Assembly (NCBI GenBank): GCA_039105265.1 | Contig: JAPFFF010000003.1 | Location: 1,364,001-1,428,000 of the forward strand | From: Tritrichomonas musculus | Taxonomy: Eukaryota; Parabasalia; Tritrichomonadida; Tritrichomonadidae | Reading direction: 5' to 3' | DNA length: 64,000 nt | In this document: piece by piece, positions 32,188 to 43,543 of the stretch | Numbering within the stretch: the first letter of the stretch is position 1 | How the letters are laid out: every line of letters starts with the position of its first letter | Translations under genes and position numbers: made by a program | The notes under the pieces: model-generated | Databases searched by the model: none | Told to the model about the DNA's origin: nothing | The model's input: only the letters and a program-made list of their open reading frames with translations

Positions 32188-32427
32188 CAATGATTTTATT
32201 TTTTTCTTTGAATTTGATAAGTTGAATATTAAATACGTAATAAACGGTCACCTTTGAAACTTGAGCTGATTCTCAGAAAATAAAAATTTAATAGTACATT
32301 AATTTAAAACCATAAAAATGCGATACAAAATATATTTACTCGAAATTAAGTTAATAAAGACTGCAAAAAAAGAATATAATCAAAAATCCAATAAAAATAA
32401 TTTATTATTTATATAAAATTTATAATA

Positions 32428-35400
32428 TTATGAGAAGTAGTTATTAAAGCTATCACCTACACTTTCCTGAATGTTTACAATTGTTTGCCTAGCTACTTGA
32501 TCCACGCCATTGTTTGTATCTTCGGTTAGTTCATATATACTAGGTGCGATTTCTGGCAATATTGAAGTTAATTCTGGTCCGACTGTTTCAAATGCTTTGT
32601 CAGCCATTTGTAGAGCAGCTACTCTAACTCTATAATCATTTGATTTAGTCAATTCAATAATTTTTTGACTTGCTACTCTCCATAATTGATCATCTCTAGT
32701 TGAATCAATTAAAGCAGCAAAGGAAGGTGCTAAGCCTCCAACAATCTTTTCAACATACTCTTGCGTATTAGTTTCTTTTATTGGTGTCACATGTAATAAA
32801 ATCGCATTCAAACATTGATTGAAGTAGTCAGCATTAAACAGTTTGTCAGCATTAGGAGCAAATTTCTTGATATTGACAAATAAGGACAAAGCTTCTATTG
32901 TTAATTGCCTCTTCAAAAAGTCTCCATCATCTATCAATTCAGTATCATATGCCATTAAAAGCTGATCAATATCAATCTTCAACAATTCTTCGTAAATTTG
33001 TTCTAATGCTGATTCGAGTCCACTTGTGACTTTCAACATTATTCGTGTAAACATAAATCGATATGAAATACATTCAAGATTATTGTCATCTTTAATTCCT
33101 TCATTATTAACTTTCATACACACATTGAAGAAGTCAATAACCTTTCGAATTGCCACTCGTAAATGAATAGGATCGAGTCGAGTTAATAGAATACAAAATG
33201 ATTCGATAATTGCATCTTGAACTGTTAAATTTTCTTCAAATCTTGATTTCATTATTTCATAATTGTCTTCTACATTTGAATTTGAGTTGAACTTGTTTGC
33301 GAAAGAAATTATGAAGAACTTGAAAATTTGTTCTAAATTAGCATTAATTGAATATGATTCTGACTTTTTCAGATTATTTGAAAGAGCATTGAATATTAAA
33401 ATTACAGATGAATGATAATCTCTGTTCTCGAGATAAGCAACAGAAAAGGCTTTCATGAGATCTGAGGACATTTGAACCATTTGTGTTGTCATTAACATCG
33501 AATCGTTAACCATATTATATAATGTTGGATCTTGATCAATAACAATTGGCGAAACCATAAGCTTCCATAGATTTGGAAGCTTAGGCATACATAAATTGGC
33601 AGATGTCTTAAGTAAAAGACAAATTGAAGCAGTGGCTTCAGTGATGAAACCAGCAACTTCGTTTGAAATCAAATCTGTGTATAAACCAACAGCAAAATTA
33701 ATTACACGTGGGAAAGATTCAAAGAGTGTTAGATTGAATCGTTCAATTGATGATGCCATGAAACAAAGTGCTTGAACTTCATTTGATACAGAATACTTCT
33801 TTTCATTTTCAACAGTATCAAGTATTAAATTAATTACTGGTATTAATTGAGGTGATTGTTCGGCTGTTAAGCAAGGAGAAACTTTGCTTAATATCATGAG
33901 ATTTATATCGAGAGCATGGAATGACTTCAACTCTCTTCTTAATGGTTCTAATAATGTTGCAAACAAAGGAGATTGTTCGATTGTGATTCGCTTATCAAGC
34001 AATGAGTATATTGATATATTACTTGGTAAGAATATAATAATGACATTGATAAAGTCTTGAAGAGAGAAGTTGTTGAGTGTTAATTCTACAAATGCTGATA
34101 TATCAATTCTATTTCCAAGAAGTTCGAAGAGTTCTTCAAGTTGTTCGGGAAGTGGAGGTAGTGTTATTTGTAATATAAATGCAATAATTTCATCGTTGTC
34201 GTTATTGGCTGTATTAGCTTCATCATCATCAATTTGTATTTTTGGAAGTGATAATAAATTAATCAAGGCAGTCATAAGCTGTTTAGGCTTTAATTGCTCA
34301 ACAATTAATAATGAAAAATCAATTCGTTTTTCTTTAAGCAATGAATAAAAAACCTTATATGAATCGTCACCAAGAACTTCAATCGAATGAACTATTAATT
34401 GCGATGCTCTCTCAAATGAAAAACTATCAAGATTTTTAGCAAAGTATTCTGTTAATTGATCGATATTATCTGTCTTTGATAAAATCGGAAGAACTGAAGA
34501 TAAAAGTTGTTTGATTTTAAGAAGATTTGCTGTATCATCTGCAAAAATTGTTGATCCTGTTAAAGCTGTGAAGAGAGAAGTTGTATGTTTAGCAACTGTT
34601 GATGGATCATATTTTGCAAGTGTTCTAACAAGATCGAGAGCTGATGAGTGTATATGTGGAATTGGTGAATGCGAAAGTGTATCAACAATAATATTGAAAT
34701 TCTTAATCATATAATCTGCTGACTCTTGAGCGCATGCATTAAGTATTGGAAATACAAGATGGTGTAATCGATATGTTTTAAGAATTGTAAATAATGATGG
34801 AACAATTGATACTATGTTTTGCAAATTGTTCGATAAAGGAATTAGTTCGAGAATAAGTGTTGCTGGAGAAATAACATATTTTGTTTTTAGACGAAGAGAC
34901 TTTAATTTTTCAGGTGGGGTATCAAATGATTCATCATCACCAACTTTTTGAATAAGTTTGACCGAGCTTTCCTTCAGAAACGGAATTAAAATATTACAAT
35001 CAATTTCACGATTTGGCTTATTTGGATCATCACCAAGGAAAAATTGAGTAAACGCAGATGAAAAATATTTGGGATATGCACAAACAACTGGAACAATCGT
35101 ATCTATATAAGAAAGAGGGAGGAAAGGAATAGACGCACGCATAAGGGCAGGACGCAATGAGTCGATTGACCATTTCATTAAATCTTCATTTTGTGGATAG
35201 AGTTTTAAGAATTTTTCTAAAACAATAGGAATTTCTTCAGAGTCAGATACAAATTTCTTAATAATTGGTATAACTCCAATATCAAGCGTTAATCGCCAAA
35301 ATTGCGAACAGCCGATAGGAGTATGAATATTGTTCCATAGAATATCAAAGAATTCTCTGCTTTTTGGATTTTTCACAACATTTGAAAAAACGTTTCTTAA

Positions 35401-37710
35401 ACTTTCTTCTCCTTGGCTAAAGAATTGGCTTTGTCTTAAGATAACTGTTAAAGTTTTCTTGATATCTTTATTTTTCAATGGAATGGATCGTAAAATTAGA
35501 ATTGCTTCATCTACGAGATCATTGGTTAAAAGAGCCATGTAAAGAGAAGGAAGAATTGTTAACGGATCTTCAATTTTTTGACATTGAGCATACAAGTAAT
35601 AAAGATAATTCATTCTTATTCTCTTTTTTTTCATTATTGCTGAAGTTGATAAAGAACGTTGTTGATAGTCAGCAGATTCTAAAATTCTTGGACCTGTTTC
35701 TTCAAAGACAGCAATTATTAAAGATTGATTTTTAATATTCTTTAAAATTGGAGCAACGCAACAAATATCTGGAAAGTTCAAAAGAAGCCCAATTGATTTT
35801 TTAAGACTTTCGACATTTTGGTTTTCGTTTTGATTATTTTCGGCAATAATTTTATCAGCAATTCTAAGAATTGTTGCAGCTATTTCTTCATCAGACTGAA
35901 TAGAAATCAAATTTTCACCATTAGAGTGAAGAATATTTCTTAATTTAGAATAATCAAAGTTAGGTCTGATAGGTAGAAACTGTAAGGCTTCAACAGGATC
36001 TTTGGTAAATATAGATCGTGCTAATGCAAGAGGAAGAACGTGAAAATCAGGAAGCTTTGATTTTGTTTGGTAATTAACAAGATAATTTAGAATCTCATTA
36101 TTTGTTGATGGAATTGAATCGAAATAAGGCGCAATTTGATTGCCTTTTGAGGAAAGAGCAGCGTTCAATGCAACTGAGAATTTAGATGATTCATCAATAA
36201 ATAAAGATTCACATAAATATTGAAGAAGCTCTTCTGTTGCTCGACCTGAAAAATAATCAATAATTGGAATAATTGGCTGCGAATTTTCACTAGCTTTTGC
36301 AGATGCAAGTGAAAGTAATACATTTGAAGATGCAATATCAAATGGAAGCTCTGGATTTGAGTATAAGGATCCAGCTATAGTTGGATTTGTTAATTGTCTG
36401 GAGAGATTACGCGGTGCAACTTGAGAAGGACTAATATGAATATTAAAGGTTGAAAGTTGATTAATAATTTCAGTTGTTAAGATTGTTGGGTAATGTGCAG
36501 CAATAGATTGAATTAGACTTTCACTAAAATCAGTTTGAAGATAATGCTTACAAACTTCCGAAATAAAGAAATAAGCAACATCTACAAAAAAGTCTGTTTC
36601 AAGAATGGCAATTGAAGATCTAACAAGATCATCATTATATAAATTTGTAGAAATAACTTCAACTGCATTTTCTGCAAGAACTTTCATTTTGTATTTTTTG
36701 GAGATTTCATCAAGTTCATTAATATGGTTGCCTAATTCTATGATAAAATCAGTTAAAAAGAGTTTGTTCTTTGAGTCTTGATTTGAGTTAGGTTTATAAA
36801 GATTGAGAAAATAAATAGTTGCCATCAAAATTGAACGAAAGTGTGTCTTAAGAAGAATTCCTGAATTACTTATTATTAATTCCGTAAATTTATTGATAAC
36901 TTTTTCATGGAGTTGCTTCTTCTCATTAATAGCAGCAACAGCCATAATTAAATGAGGTGCGAGTGATTTGTCCTCAAATCCAAATGAAGATCGACATGTT
37001 TCAATTATGGAGCCGATAATAACATCTTTTGAAGTGTTTAATCCGATTTCTGTAAAAAGAACTCCAACAAATGAAACAAAAGATCCATTTGGATGTAATT
37101 CAGCGATTGGATAAGCAAATTTGATTATCCAGTGAAGCAAATCTGAGCGTCTCTCAATCATTTCTCGTAGAATAGTTCGGCTAATTGGCTTTTTTGATTC
37201 TAAAATTGGTCGGAATTCTTTTAAAAACTTATACTCTTCAGGTAGATCTTTAAAAGGAATGGTTTGTATGACTCGGACAAAAAATGATGTTTCAAGATAC
37301 GGGAGAACAGTAATAACAAGATGAGCTGGACGTAATTTATTTACTGCAAATTGCCTAATTAAATATTCAAGAACTTGAACAGCTTCATTAGTCATAATAT
37401 ATTCTGAAAGCAAATACATTAAATTTTCAACTTCTTCGAGTATACTTTGATTCTCTTGTAATGTTAAAAAAATTGGATCAATTTGAATATTGTTATAATG
37501 AAATATTGATGAACCAAAATCTAAAAATCGATCATCATTTGAACAAAGTTTTGAAAATCCTTGGTATCCTATTTGATATATAGTATCAGCATCAACAAAT
37601 GATGCCTCCCTTGGATCATAAATCAAAGAAACACGTGTGCGGCGAGCTCCAGACTCGTCTTTTGGCCTGGATCTATATTCATTAAGTTGTTTATCAAGAG
37701 CAGAAGCCAT
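32428..37710 (-). CDS. UTP10/HEATR1-like U3 snoRNP (t-UTP/UTP-A) protein
   Basis: A 1760-residue alpha-helical repeat protein. The N-terminus is diagnostic: RRTRVSLIYDPREASFVDAD (about 23-42) followed by TIYQIGYQGFSKL and, near residue 110, EAVQVLEYLIRQFAVNKL, then PYLETSFFVRVIQTIPF. These match the Utp10 N-terminal domain (LLFDPKEA, DTFY-IG--GL, ALEWLIHRFQIN, PYHETRIFVRVVQLL). The rest is HEAT-type repeats, with the BP28 C-terminal region ending in HEAT repeats such as VRVAALQMADKAFE. Length equals the yeast protein (about 1770) and is shorter than the human one. Role: scaffold of the small-subunit processome that couples rDNA transcription to 18S rRNA processing in the nucleolus. Intronless. 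It lies 240 bases upstream of the PDI-like gene on the same strand. Confidence 0.9.
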   Translation of the reverse strand: MASALDKQLNEYRSRPKDESGARRTRVSLIYDPREASFVDADTIYQIGYQGFSKLCSNDDRFLDFGSSIFHYNNIQIDPIFLTLQENQSILEEVENLMYLLSEYIMTNEAVQVLEYLIRQFAVNKLRPAHLVITVLPYLETSFFVRVIQTIPFKDLPEEYKFLKEFRPILESKKPISRTILREMIERRSDLLHWIIKFAYPIAELHPNGSFVSFVGVLFTEIGLNTSKDVIIGSIIETCRSSFGFEDKSLAPHLIMAVAAINEKKQLHEKVINKFTELIISNSGILLKTHFRSILMATIYFLNLYKPNSNQDSKNKLFLTDFIIELGNHINELDEISKKYKMKVLAENAVEVISTNLYNDDLVRSSIAILETDFFVDVAYFFISEVCKHYLQTDFSESLIQSIAAHYPTILTTEIINQLSTFNIHISPSQVAPRNLSRQLTNPTIAGSLYSNPELPFDIASSNVLLSLASAKASENSQPIIPIIDYFSGRATEELLQYLCESLFIDESSKFSVALNAALSSKGNQIAPYFDSIPSTNNEILNYLVNYQTKSKLPDFHVLPLALARSIFTKDPVEALQFLPIRPNFDYSKLRNILHSNGENLISIQSDEEIAATILRIADKIIAENNQNENQNVESLKKSIGLLLNFPDICCVAPILKNIKNQSLIIAVFEETGPRILESADYQQRSLSTSAIMKKKRIRMNYLYYLYAQCQKIEDPLTILPSLYMALLTNDLVDEAILILRSIPLKNKDIKKTLTVILRQSQFFSQGEESLRNVFSNVVKNPKSREFFDILWNNIHTPIGCSQFWRLTLDIGVIPIIKKFVSDSEEIPIVLEKFLKLYPQNEDLMKWSIDSLRPALMRASIPFLPLSYIDTIVPVVCAYPKYFSSAFTQFFLGDDPNKPNREIDCNILIPFLKESSVKLIQKVGDDESFDTPPEKLKSLRLKTKYVISPATLILELIPLSNNLQNIVSIVPSLFTILKTYRLHHLVFPILNACAQESADYMIKNFNIIVDTLSHSPIPHIHSSALDLVRTLAKYDPSTVAKHTTSLFTALTGSTIFADDTANLLKIKQLLSSVLPILSKTDNIDQLTEYFAKNLDSFSFERASQLIVHSIEVLGDDSYKVFYSLLKEKRIDFSLLIVEQLKPKQLMTALINLLSLPKIQIDDDEANTANNDNDEIIAFILQITLPPLPEQLEELFELLGNRIDISAFVELTLNNFSLQDFINVIIIFLPSNISIYSLLDKRITIEQSPLFATLLEPLRRELKSFHALDINLMILSKVSPCLTAEQSPQLIPVINLILDTVENEKKYSVSNEVQALCFMASSIERFNLTLFESFPRVINFAVGLYTDLISNEVAGFITEATASICLLLKTSANLCMPKLPNLWKLMVSPIVIDQDPTLYNMVNDSMLMTTQMVQMSSDLMKAFSVAYLENRDYHSSVILIFNALSNNLKKSESYSINANLEQIFKFFIISFANKFNSNSNVEDNYEIMKSRFEENLTVQDAIIESFCILLTRLDPIHLRVAIRKVIDFFNVCMKVNNEGIKDDNNLECISYRFMFTRIMLKVTSGLESALEQIYEELLKIDIDQLLMAYDTELIDDGDFLKRQLTIEALSLFVNIKKFAPNADKLFNADYFNQCLNAILLHVTPIKETNTQEYVEKIVGGLAPSFAALIDSTRDDQLWRVASQKIIELTKSNDYRVRVAALQMADKAFETVGPELTSILPEIAPSIYELTEDTNNGVDQVARQTIVNIQESVGDSFNNYFS

Positions 37711-38801
37711 TTTGAACGACCAAATAAAAACCGCATATATTCATTCAATCAAAATCTATCTATTTAATTAAAATTGGGAGTCGTCTGCAAATATTTATAT
37801 CTAATTTCCATTTTAAATGAATGATATATATTTTTTATTTTATATTTAAAAATAATATTTTATTTATTTCTAAAAAAATACTTTATTATTTATAATATTA
37901 AATGTTTAATATTTTTTCAAAATTCAGAATCTATTTCAAAAAGTTAAAATCTAAAACAATTTAGATATTCAAATTTAAATGCATTTGAATATTTTGATAA
38001 CTCATTTCAAAAGGATCTCAAATTCATAAATTTTAATTATCTCCACCAAAAAATGTACATTGATTTATTAAATATTCAATTAAGTATTAAATAAAAAATT
38101 TAATTTATTTGAATTTTACACTGCCTCAATTAAAATTCCAACGTGTAGTTCACGGTGAGAAGGATGTCAAAAGAAAGAAATTCATCACTTTCAAATATAT
38201 TTCGAAAGTTAAATGATCCATTTGATTGCTCATAATCATCATTCCTTTGTTATTTCCTTCTTCTATAAACTAAAATGATGAAAATATTTATAGGAAAACG
38301 CACACCACAGCAGTTAAAGGTATGGAAACTTTTTTTTTTTTTTTTTTTTTTGAGAGAAAAAAAGTTATGTTTTTTATTTTGAAAATTAAAAATTATTATA
38401 TATTAATACACATTAGAATTTATGATGAATTTATGAGTTTCAGATCAATCTAATCAAGTTGAAAATAATATGTAATTTTGAAATTTCAAAGATTATAATC
38501 ACTCTATTAAGATTCATATTAATAATTATTTATAATAATGTATTGTTTCATCATTATGTGATAAATATATAATAAAATGATCTTTAAATATCAAGATAAA
38601 TCTTAATTTTAAAAATAATGATATTTATTTTACAATTATCTTTAAAATCTTCTTACAAATTGTTTTGAAAATTATATATATAACACAAAATGGTATATAT
38701 TTTAAAATTAAATCATTTAAAGTATCAACTTTCTGGCTAAATAATGAGATATTAAAAAAAAATATTCGTTCAAATAATAAATCATTTAAGAAATTATAAA
38801 A
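37711..38801. other. Intergenic with start of repeat-rich region
   Basis: AT-rich, with T tracts near 38330-38351. From about 38037 it contains an inverted relative of a sequence found in copies B and C further right (see that repeat). No gene recognised. Confidence 0.4.
38037..38293 (-). repeat. Dispersed repeat, inverted relative of 49125-49384 and 60844-61103
   Basis: The stretch containing AATTAAAATTCCAACGTGTA and GACATCCTTCTC-type sequence reads, in reverse complement, as a good match over about 260 bases to the other two. I estimate roughly 10-15 percent difference by eye, against almost none between the other two copies. No ends with inverted repeats were seen, so its type is unknown. 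Confidence 0.7.
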
Positions 38802-39109
38802 TATATAACGTTTATAATTTTTTTCCAGAATTTTAATTTTATTCCAGGATAACCGTTTTTTAATAATAAAATTTCAATAAGCTCATATAAAAAGTTCGTA
38901 TTTTTTTTAAAAATTTATGATTTTTTCCTTACCTTTTTTATTCAAATTTTTCATTCTCAATTATAATCCCAGGATGAATGATCGTTTTTAATTCAATTTT
39001 TGAATTATATTTTGGTTGATAATCGACATGGTTAAATATTAAACCATCTTAAACGGTTATCCTGGAAAAAAATAAACATCCTGGAATTAAATAACAAACG
39101 TTATATAAA
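38802..39109. mobile_element. Short element with about 60-bp terminal inverted repeats
   Basis: Left arm TATATAACGTTTATAATT through CCAGGATAACCGTTT (to about 38862) matches the reverse complement of the right arm (39050-39109) with several mismatches; both contain CCAGGATAACCGTTT and ATATAACGTTT. A TATA duplication at the ends is possible but cannot be distinguished from arm sequence. No coding capacity. Confidence 0.6.
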
Positions 39110-39822
39110 TAAAAGGGTTCGACCTTTGGCGGTTATCAAATTCTAAAATTATAAAAAATTATTAATAAATAATATTGGCATTATCAATAACATGATGCAA
39201 TTTTAAATATGAAGCCGATTCTATTAGCCAAAATAGAGATATTTCACTAAAAAAAATAAAAACAGAAAAAGTTTAACTTTTGAAAGGGGAAATTATTTTT
39301 GAGTTCTTATCTAATTTCCACCATTCAAAGAGATTTTGGGAATTTGTAAATATCCAAATATATAAATATTTTGTAACATTTATGTCATATATTTTTTTTA
39401 TAATTTTATTTACATCTTTTAAATTAATTAAAAAGTAATTAATTAAATATCAAGTAAGATAAATTTATTTATGAAAAATAAAATTGAATTAATACGTTAT
39501 TATAATTATTTCTCAATTGTGATATACATATAAACTGAGTAAAAATGTAAATTAATATTTTATAATAATATATATATAATTTATATTATAAATAATAAAT
39601 ATATTATCATTAATATGATGATATAACTAATATATTATCCAAATAATAAGTATTTGTTAATAAATATAATATTTTTTCAAAATTCTGATATTATCAAAAT
39701 AATTTTTTCAAAAACTAGCATTTAAATCAATTATTAATTCAAAATTTTTATTTATAAAAAACAATAATTTCTTGAATATCAATAATATAATTTGTTAAAA
39801 ATTATTATTATATTTCAAGTTA
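39110..39822. other. AT-rich DNA, no gene seen
   Basis: AT-rich filler with many TATA and TAATA runs. AAAGGGTTCGACC at about 39113 could pair with GGTCGACCCCTTT-like ends of the adjacent tandem repeat (near 40050), with TATATAAATA beside both, hinting at one more old element; too weak to call. Confidence 0.25.
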
Positions 39823-40090
39823 TATATAAATAATGTAAATAATAAATCATTTAAGAAAAAGCCTCAAATATCATAATAAAAACACTTATTTTAATGATTT
39901 ATGGAATAAATAACAAATTTTTTGTTTTTTAAGATATATTAAATGAATATAGATTTTATCAAATATTGATTTAAGAATTTATTAAATAGAAAGAATATTT
40001 AATTTTTAAGATATTATTATTTTTCAATCAAAAAAAAATTGAGAGAGTCGACCCCTTTTATATAAATAATGTAAATAATAAGTCATTTAT

Positions 40091-41311
40091 ACGGCTTCAT
40101 TTTTGGACCAAGATGAGTAAAAAGTTGGTCCATTTTTTTGAGAGAAAAACGATCAAAATTTTCAAAATTCTTTTCATTGCATAAAATTTCATACATACTA
40201 AAGAAGTGAAAGCAAAAAAGAGTATAATGACATTATTTTTTAATAAATAATTTATTTTATTAAGCTCTCTTTGTTTTTTTTGGTATAAAAATGTATTTTG
40301 GAGCAAATAATATAAGAAAGTGATTTAATGATGCCCGCAATCTAGTGTTTTAATTGATTAGTTGGTAATATAAGCATTTGCGCTTCGTTTGATTCATCTT
40401 TTTGAACAAGATATTTAAAAAATATTTTACATTTGCTATAAACTTAATTAGCTTAGTAATTATATAAGCAAGCCAGTACTTCTAATATTTTAGGCAAATA
40501 ATAAATACTTGCGCAAATATAAATCTTTCGAAAATGATTCTTTTTAATAAAATTTTATATTTATTATTAGCATATGAATTTGTATTCAAATTTTTGAATA
40601 CTTTTATACAGTATAGTAAAAAAATATGAAATCGTCAAAAAATACTAAAAAAGTTGGAAAATACACTTTTTCAAAGAAATAAGGCCAAATTTGCTTGGCT
40701 AATTCTTTTTATCGTCATTTGAAAAAATGGATTTTCGAACTTTTTCGTAAAATTCAAAAAGCTGGAAAAGCTACTTTTTCAAATGACGATAAAACAATAT
40801 TTACTCAAAAAAATTGAGTGTTTATTATGAAAAAGCTTGTTTTCCAACTTTTTGAATAATATTTTTACGTTTTCATATTTTTTTACTATACTGTACTAAA
40901 ATTTCTCAGAATATTTTGGACCAAAGAAAAAAGATTTTTTGGACCATGTAAACTTATTAAAATAGTATGTAAAGCATTCAAAAACTGGGAAATCGGTTTT
41001 TTTGGACCAAAAAGTAAAAATATTTAGACCAGGCGAATTTTTTTTAGACCAAGGCGAAATTTTGACGAAAAAAATGTAAATTTTCTATCAATTTTTTGAG
41101 AATTTTTAGCTTGGTAGCTTTGAAAAAATAGTTCAAAAAGTTATTCAAAAAAATAAAATTTTAGAGGAAAAAAAATTTTAATTTTAAAGGAAAAAAAAAG
41201 AAAAAAATATATGATTTCATTTCATTTTTTTTGGGTAAAAATTTACAAAATTTTAATAAGGTCCAATGGACCAAAAAAATAGTCCGTTCAAAGGTCCAAA
41301 AATTAAGCCAT
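40091..41311. mobile_element. MULE-like 1.2-kb non-autonomous element with GGACC subterminal repeats
   Basis: The left end ACGGCTTCATTTTTGGACC and the inward-read right end ATGGCTTAATTTTTGGACC are inverted repeats. AGTCATTTA lies on both sides (40081-40089, one base before the left end, and 41312-41320), giving a 9-bp duplication, and the uninterrupted site is seen in unit 1 of the tandem repeat as AATCATTTA. The motif GGACC(A)/TGGTCC recurs about ten times, mostly near the ends. There is no transposase frame. A mariner-type MITE (40609-40893) is nested within. Confidence 0.72.
40609..40893. mobile_element. Tc1/mariner-like MITE
   Basis: The ends CAGTATAGTAAAAAAATATG and CATATTTTTTTACTATACTG are long near-perfect inverted repeats (about 65 bases including AAAAGTTGGAAAA), each flanked by TA. 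CAGT-type ends next to TA are the hallmark of Tc1/mariner elements. No transposase is present. Related to a left-end sequence at 48948 and its duplicate at about 60667. Confidence 0.75.
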
Positions 41312-41526
41312 AGTCATTTAAGAAAAAGCCTCAAATATCATAATAAAAACACTTATTTTAATGATTTATGGAATAAATAACAAATTTTTTGTTTTTTAAG
41401 ATATATTAAATGAATATAGATTTTATCAGATATTGATTTAAGAATTTATTAAATAGAAAGAATATTTAATTTTTAAGATATTATTATTTTTCAATCAAAA
41501 AAAATTTGAGAGAGTCGACCCCTTTT

Positions 41527-41869
41527 TATTATTATTACAGATGTACTAAAGCCAACTTTTTTCAATGCATTTTATTTTAATTCTAAAATATCGTTATCTC
41601 AATAAATTTTATAAATTATTAATTTTAAATATGTTTTATTTAATTATAAGAAACTAAAAAACAATTAAAAATGCATGAAAATAGTATGGATTAATTATAT
41701 AGCTCAGAAAAGTAAAGTTTGTGTTATAAAAAAAAATTGGTCCAAAATTTTGCTTTCATCGCTATATATACTTTGTTTCCCAAAATATTTATTCGATTTA
41801 TTCGGATTAAAAGCCAATCGGATCTGCCAATTTTTTTTTTCTCTTATAAAATGGCTTGAAATTTAAACT
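41527..41869. other. AT-rich DNA, no gene seen
   Basis: A 63-codon plus frame at 41675-41866 overlaps the left target duplication of the next element and has no family features; I do not regard it as a gene. Confidence 0.3.
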
Positions 41870-42180
41870 GCTGTAAGAGAAAATTGTTCCTGTAAACCAT
41901 TCAAATATTTGACCTTTTTTGGCCTTATTAAATGGAAAAATTATGCTTATTATATTCATCATTTTATATTTTTACATAATTTTTACCGAGTCTACATACC
42001 GCCTAGCGGGCGTCGAGCGAGGCGAAGCCGAGTCGAGACCCCGCGGATGGCGGTAAGAATCGGTAAAAATTATGTAAAAATATAAAATGATGAATAATAA
42101 GTATAAATTTTTTCCATCAATAAAGGCCAAAAAAGGTCAAATATTTGAATGGCTTACAGGAACAATTTTCTCTTGTAACA
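41870..42180. mobile_element. Fold-back hairpin element FB2 with 16-bp target duplication and GC-rich tip
   Basis: Two arms of about 130 bases are near-perfect inverted repeats: AAGAGAAAATTGTTCCTGTA at the left and its counterpart at the right, continuing through ATTCAAATATTTGACC and TTTTTACATAATTTTTACCG. The tip (about 41990-42060) is unusually GC-rich for this window and contains GCGAAGCCGA. GCTTGAAATTTAAACT flanks both sides (41854-41869 and 42181-42196). A transcript across it would form a long hairpin. Same tip motif and same class of long target duplication as FB1. Confidence 0.82.
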
Positions 42181-42469
42181 GCTTGAAATTTAAACTATTT
42201 ATTTGAAAAAGTGAAAAGCAATCACTTCACAAAATATGATATTTTATTTTTATTCAAATAAATTTGAATGAAATTTCACAAATTAAAAAATAAAATTATC
42301 AATTATTATTATTATTCTATTAAACCGAAATATCTAAAAAAAAAGTATATCTTGAAGTTGTAGGATAAATTTATTAATTAAACAAATAGTATAATTTATA
42401 AAATTTATATCATAAATTTTAGTAATAATAAAAATTTTGGCAGGATCTTGGCTTGTGCACATCTTATTA

Positions 42470-42650
42470 CAGCAGTGTTTCATAATTCAAAAACGTTGCG
42501 AAAAAAAAAATCTACTTTTTGAAATAAAACTTCTCAAATTTATCATTTTTTTGATTTTTTTTGAAAAAGTTTATATAATTTCAGAAAGATAAAATTCAAA
42601 AAGTGGATTTTTTTAGTTAAAAAACATTTTCCAATTTTGAAACACTACTG
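42470..42650. mobile_element. Tc1/mariner-like MITE, small
   Basis: Ends CAGCAGTGTTTCATAATT and AATTTTGAAACACTACTG are inverted repeats, each bordered by TA (42468-42469 and 42651-42652). The interior also carries ACTTTTTGAA and TTCAAAAAGT in opposite orientation. 181 bases, no coding capacity. Confidence 0.65.
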
Positions 42651-43112
42651 TAGAAGATTTACCATTTTGCTTTTTAAAGTTATCTATTCATAGTAATTCC
42701 TTTATTCACTTTTTGAATGATCATTCAAAAAGTGCCTATTTATATATGATTATAATTATCTTGAACAATTGTCGTTTAAAATTTAATTTTTTCTTAATAA
42801 TAATAATAAAATAAAATATAATATATTTTTTTAACTTAAATTTATTTTAAAATTGAAAACTGAGTTGATTATGTCTTTATCTTTTTTTTTTTTTTTTTTT
42901 TCATTATTTTGTTTTATGCCATTTTATTCCATTAAAATTTCTGAAATAAAATCTCGGTAAAAACTTTTTCAAAGCATTTGAGAAAAAAGAAAAAAGTTTT
43001 TGCAGAAATGTAAAATTGAATTTCACCATCTGCTCAATGTTCAATATTAGCTATTGTATTAATCTCAGGCACAAATATTGTATTTTTATTAAACTTTGAT
43101 CTTTCTTGAAAT

Positions 43113-43543
43113 TAGACTTGTTTTTTTGAGAATCGATATCAAAAACGTCACTTTTTTACATCTAATACTCGATTATCAGTTTAAAAATCTGATATCGAGA
43201 TTATCGATAATAAAGATATCAGGTATGAAATGTGATATATTTAAAATATTTAGAATGTATAATTGGTATTTGACATTTTAAAATATTTAAAAATAAATAA
43301 GAGAATGTATTGATGCTTATTTTAAGATTAAAATCAAAAAATACATTCTTTTTTATGAAATATTTGAGATTAATTTACGATCATATATTTATCAAAAAGT
43401 TTAATTGAAAATTCTGATATCAAAAGCTGAGTAAAAAAATTTTCGATCTCTGAAATCGATTTCGAGAATCTGTGCATATTTATGTATCGATATCAAAAAG
43501 TCATTCAATTTTCGATCTCGAGAATCGAAGAATAACAATCCTA
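43113..43543. mobile_element. hAT-like MITE, family 1, copy 3 (shortened)
   Basis: Ends TAGACTTGTTTTTTTGAGAA and, inward from the right, TAGGATTGTTATTCTTCGAT. At 431 bases it has lost about 50 internal bases relative to copy 2. The flanks are CTTGAAAT (43105-43112) and CTATAAAT (43544-43551), a duplication with two mismatches. Copies B and C of the surrounding block have CTTGAAAT once at this point (about 49539-49546 and 61258-61265), which proves insertion. Confidence 0.85.

Larger units (their letters stand above)
39823..41526. repeat. Tandem duplication of a 236-bp unit, second unit interrupted by a 1.2-kb element
   Basis: Unit 1 (39823-40058) starts TATATAAATAATGTAAATAA and ends GAGAGTCGACCCCTTT. 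Unit 2 restarts at 40059 with the same words, is interrupted after AGTCATTTA at 40089, and resumes at 41321 with AGAAAAAGCCTCAAATATCA, ending in the same GAGAGTCGACCCCTTT near 41526. Only a few base differences separate the units. Non-coding. Confidence 0.85.

Noticed and set aside
34070-35735. Plus-strand ORFs inside the UTP10 gene
   Set aside because: Shadows of the minus-strand coding frame; low-complexity Ser runs come from antisense of Asp/Glu codons.
41675-41866. 63-codon plus frame near FB2
   Set aside because: Runs into the target duplication of FB2, no family features, AT-rich codon use no different from the intergenic DNA.
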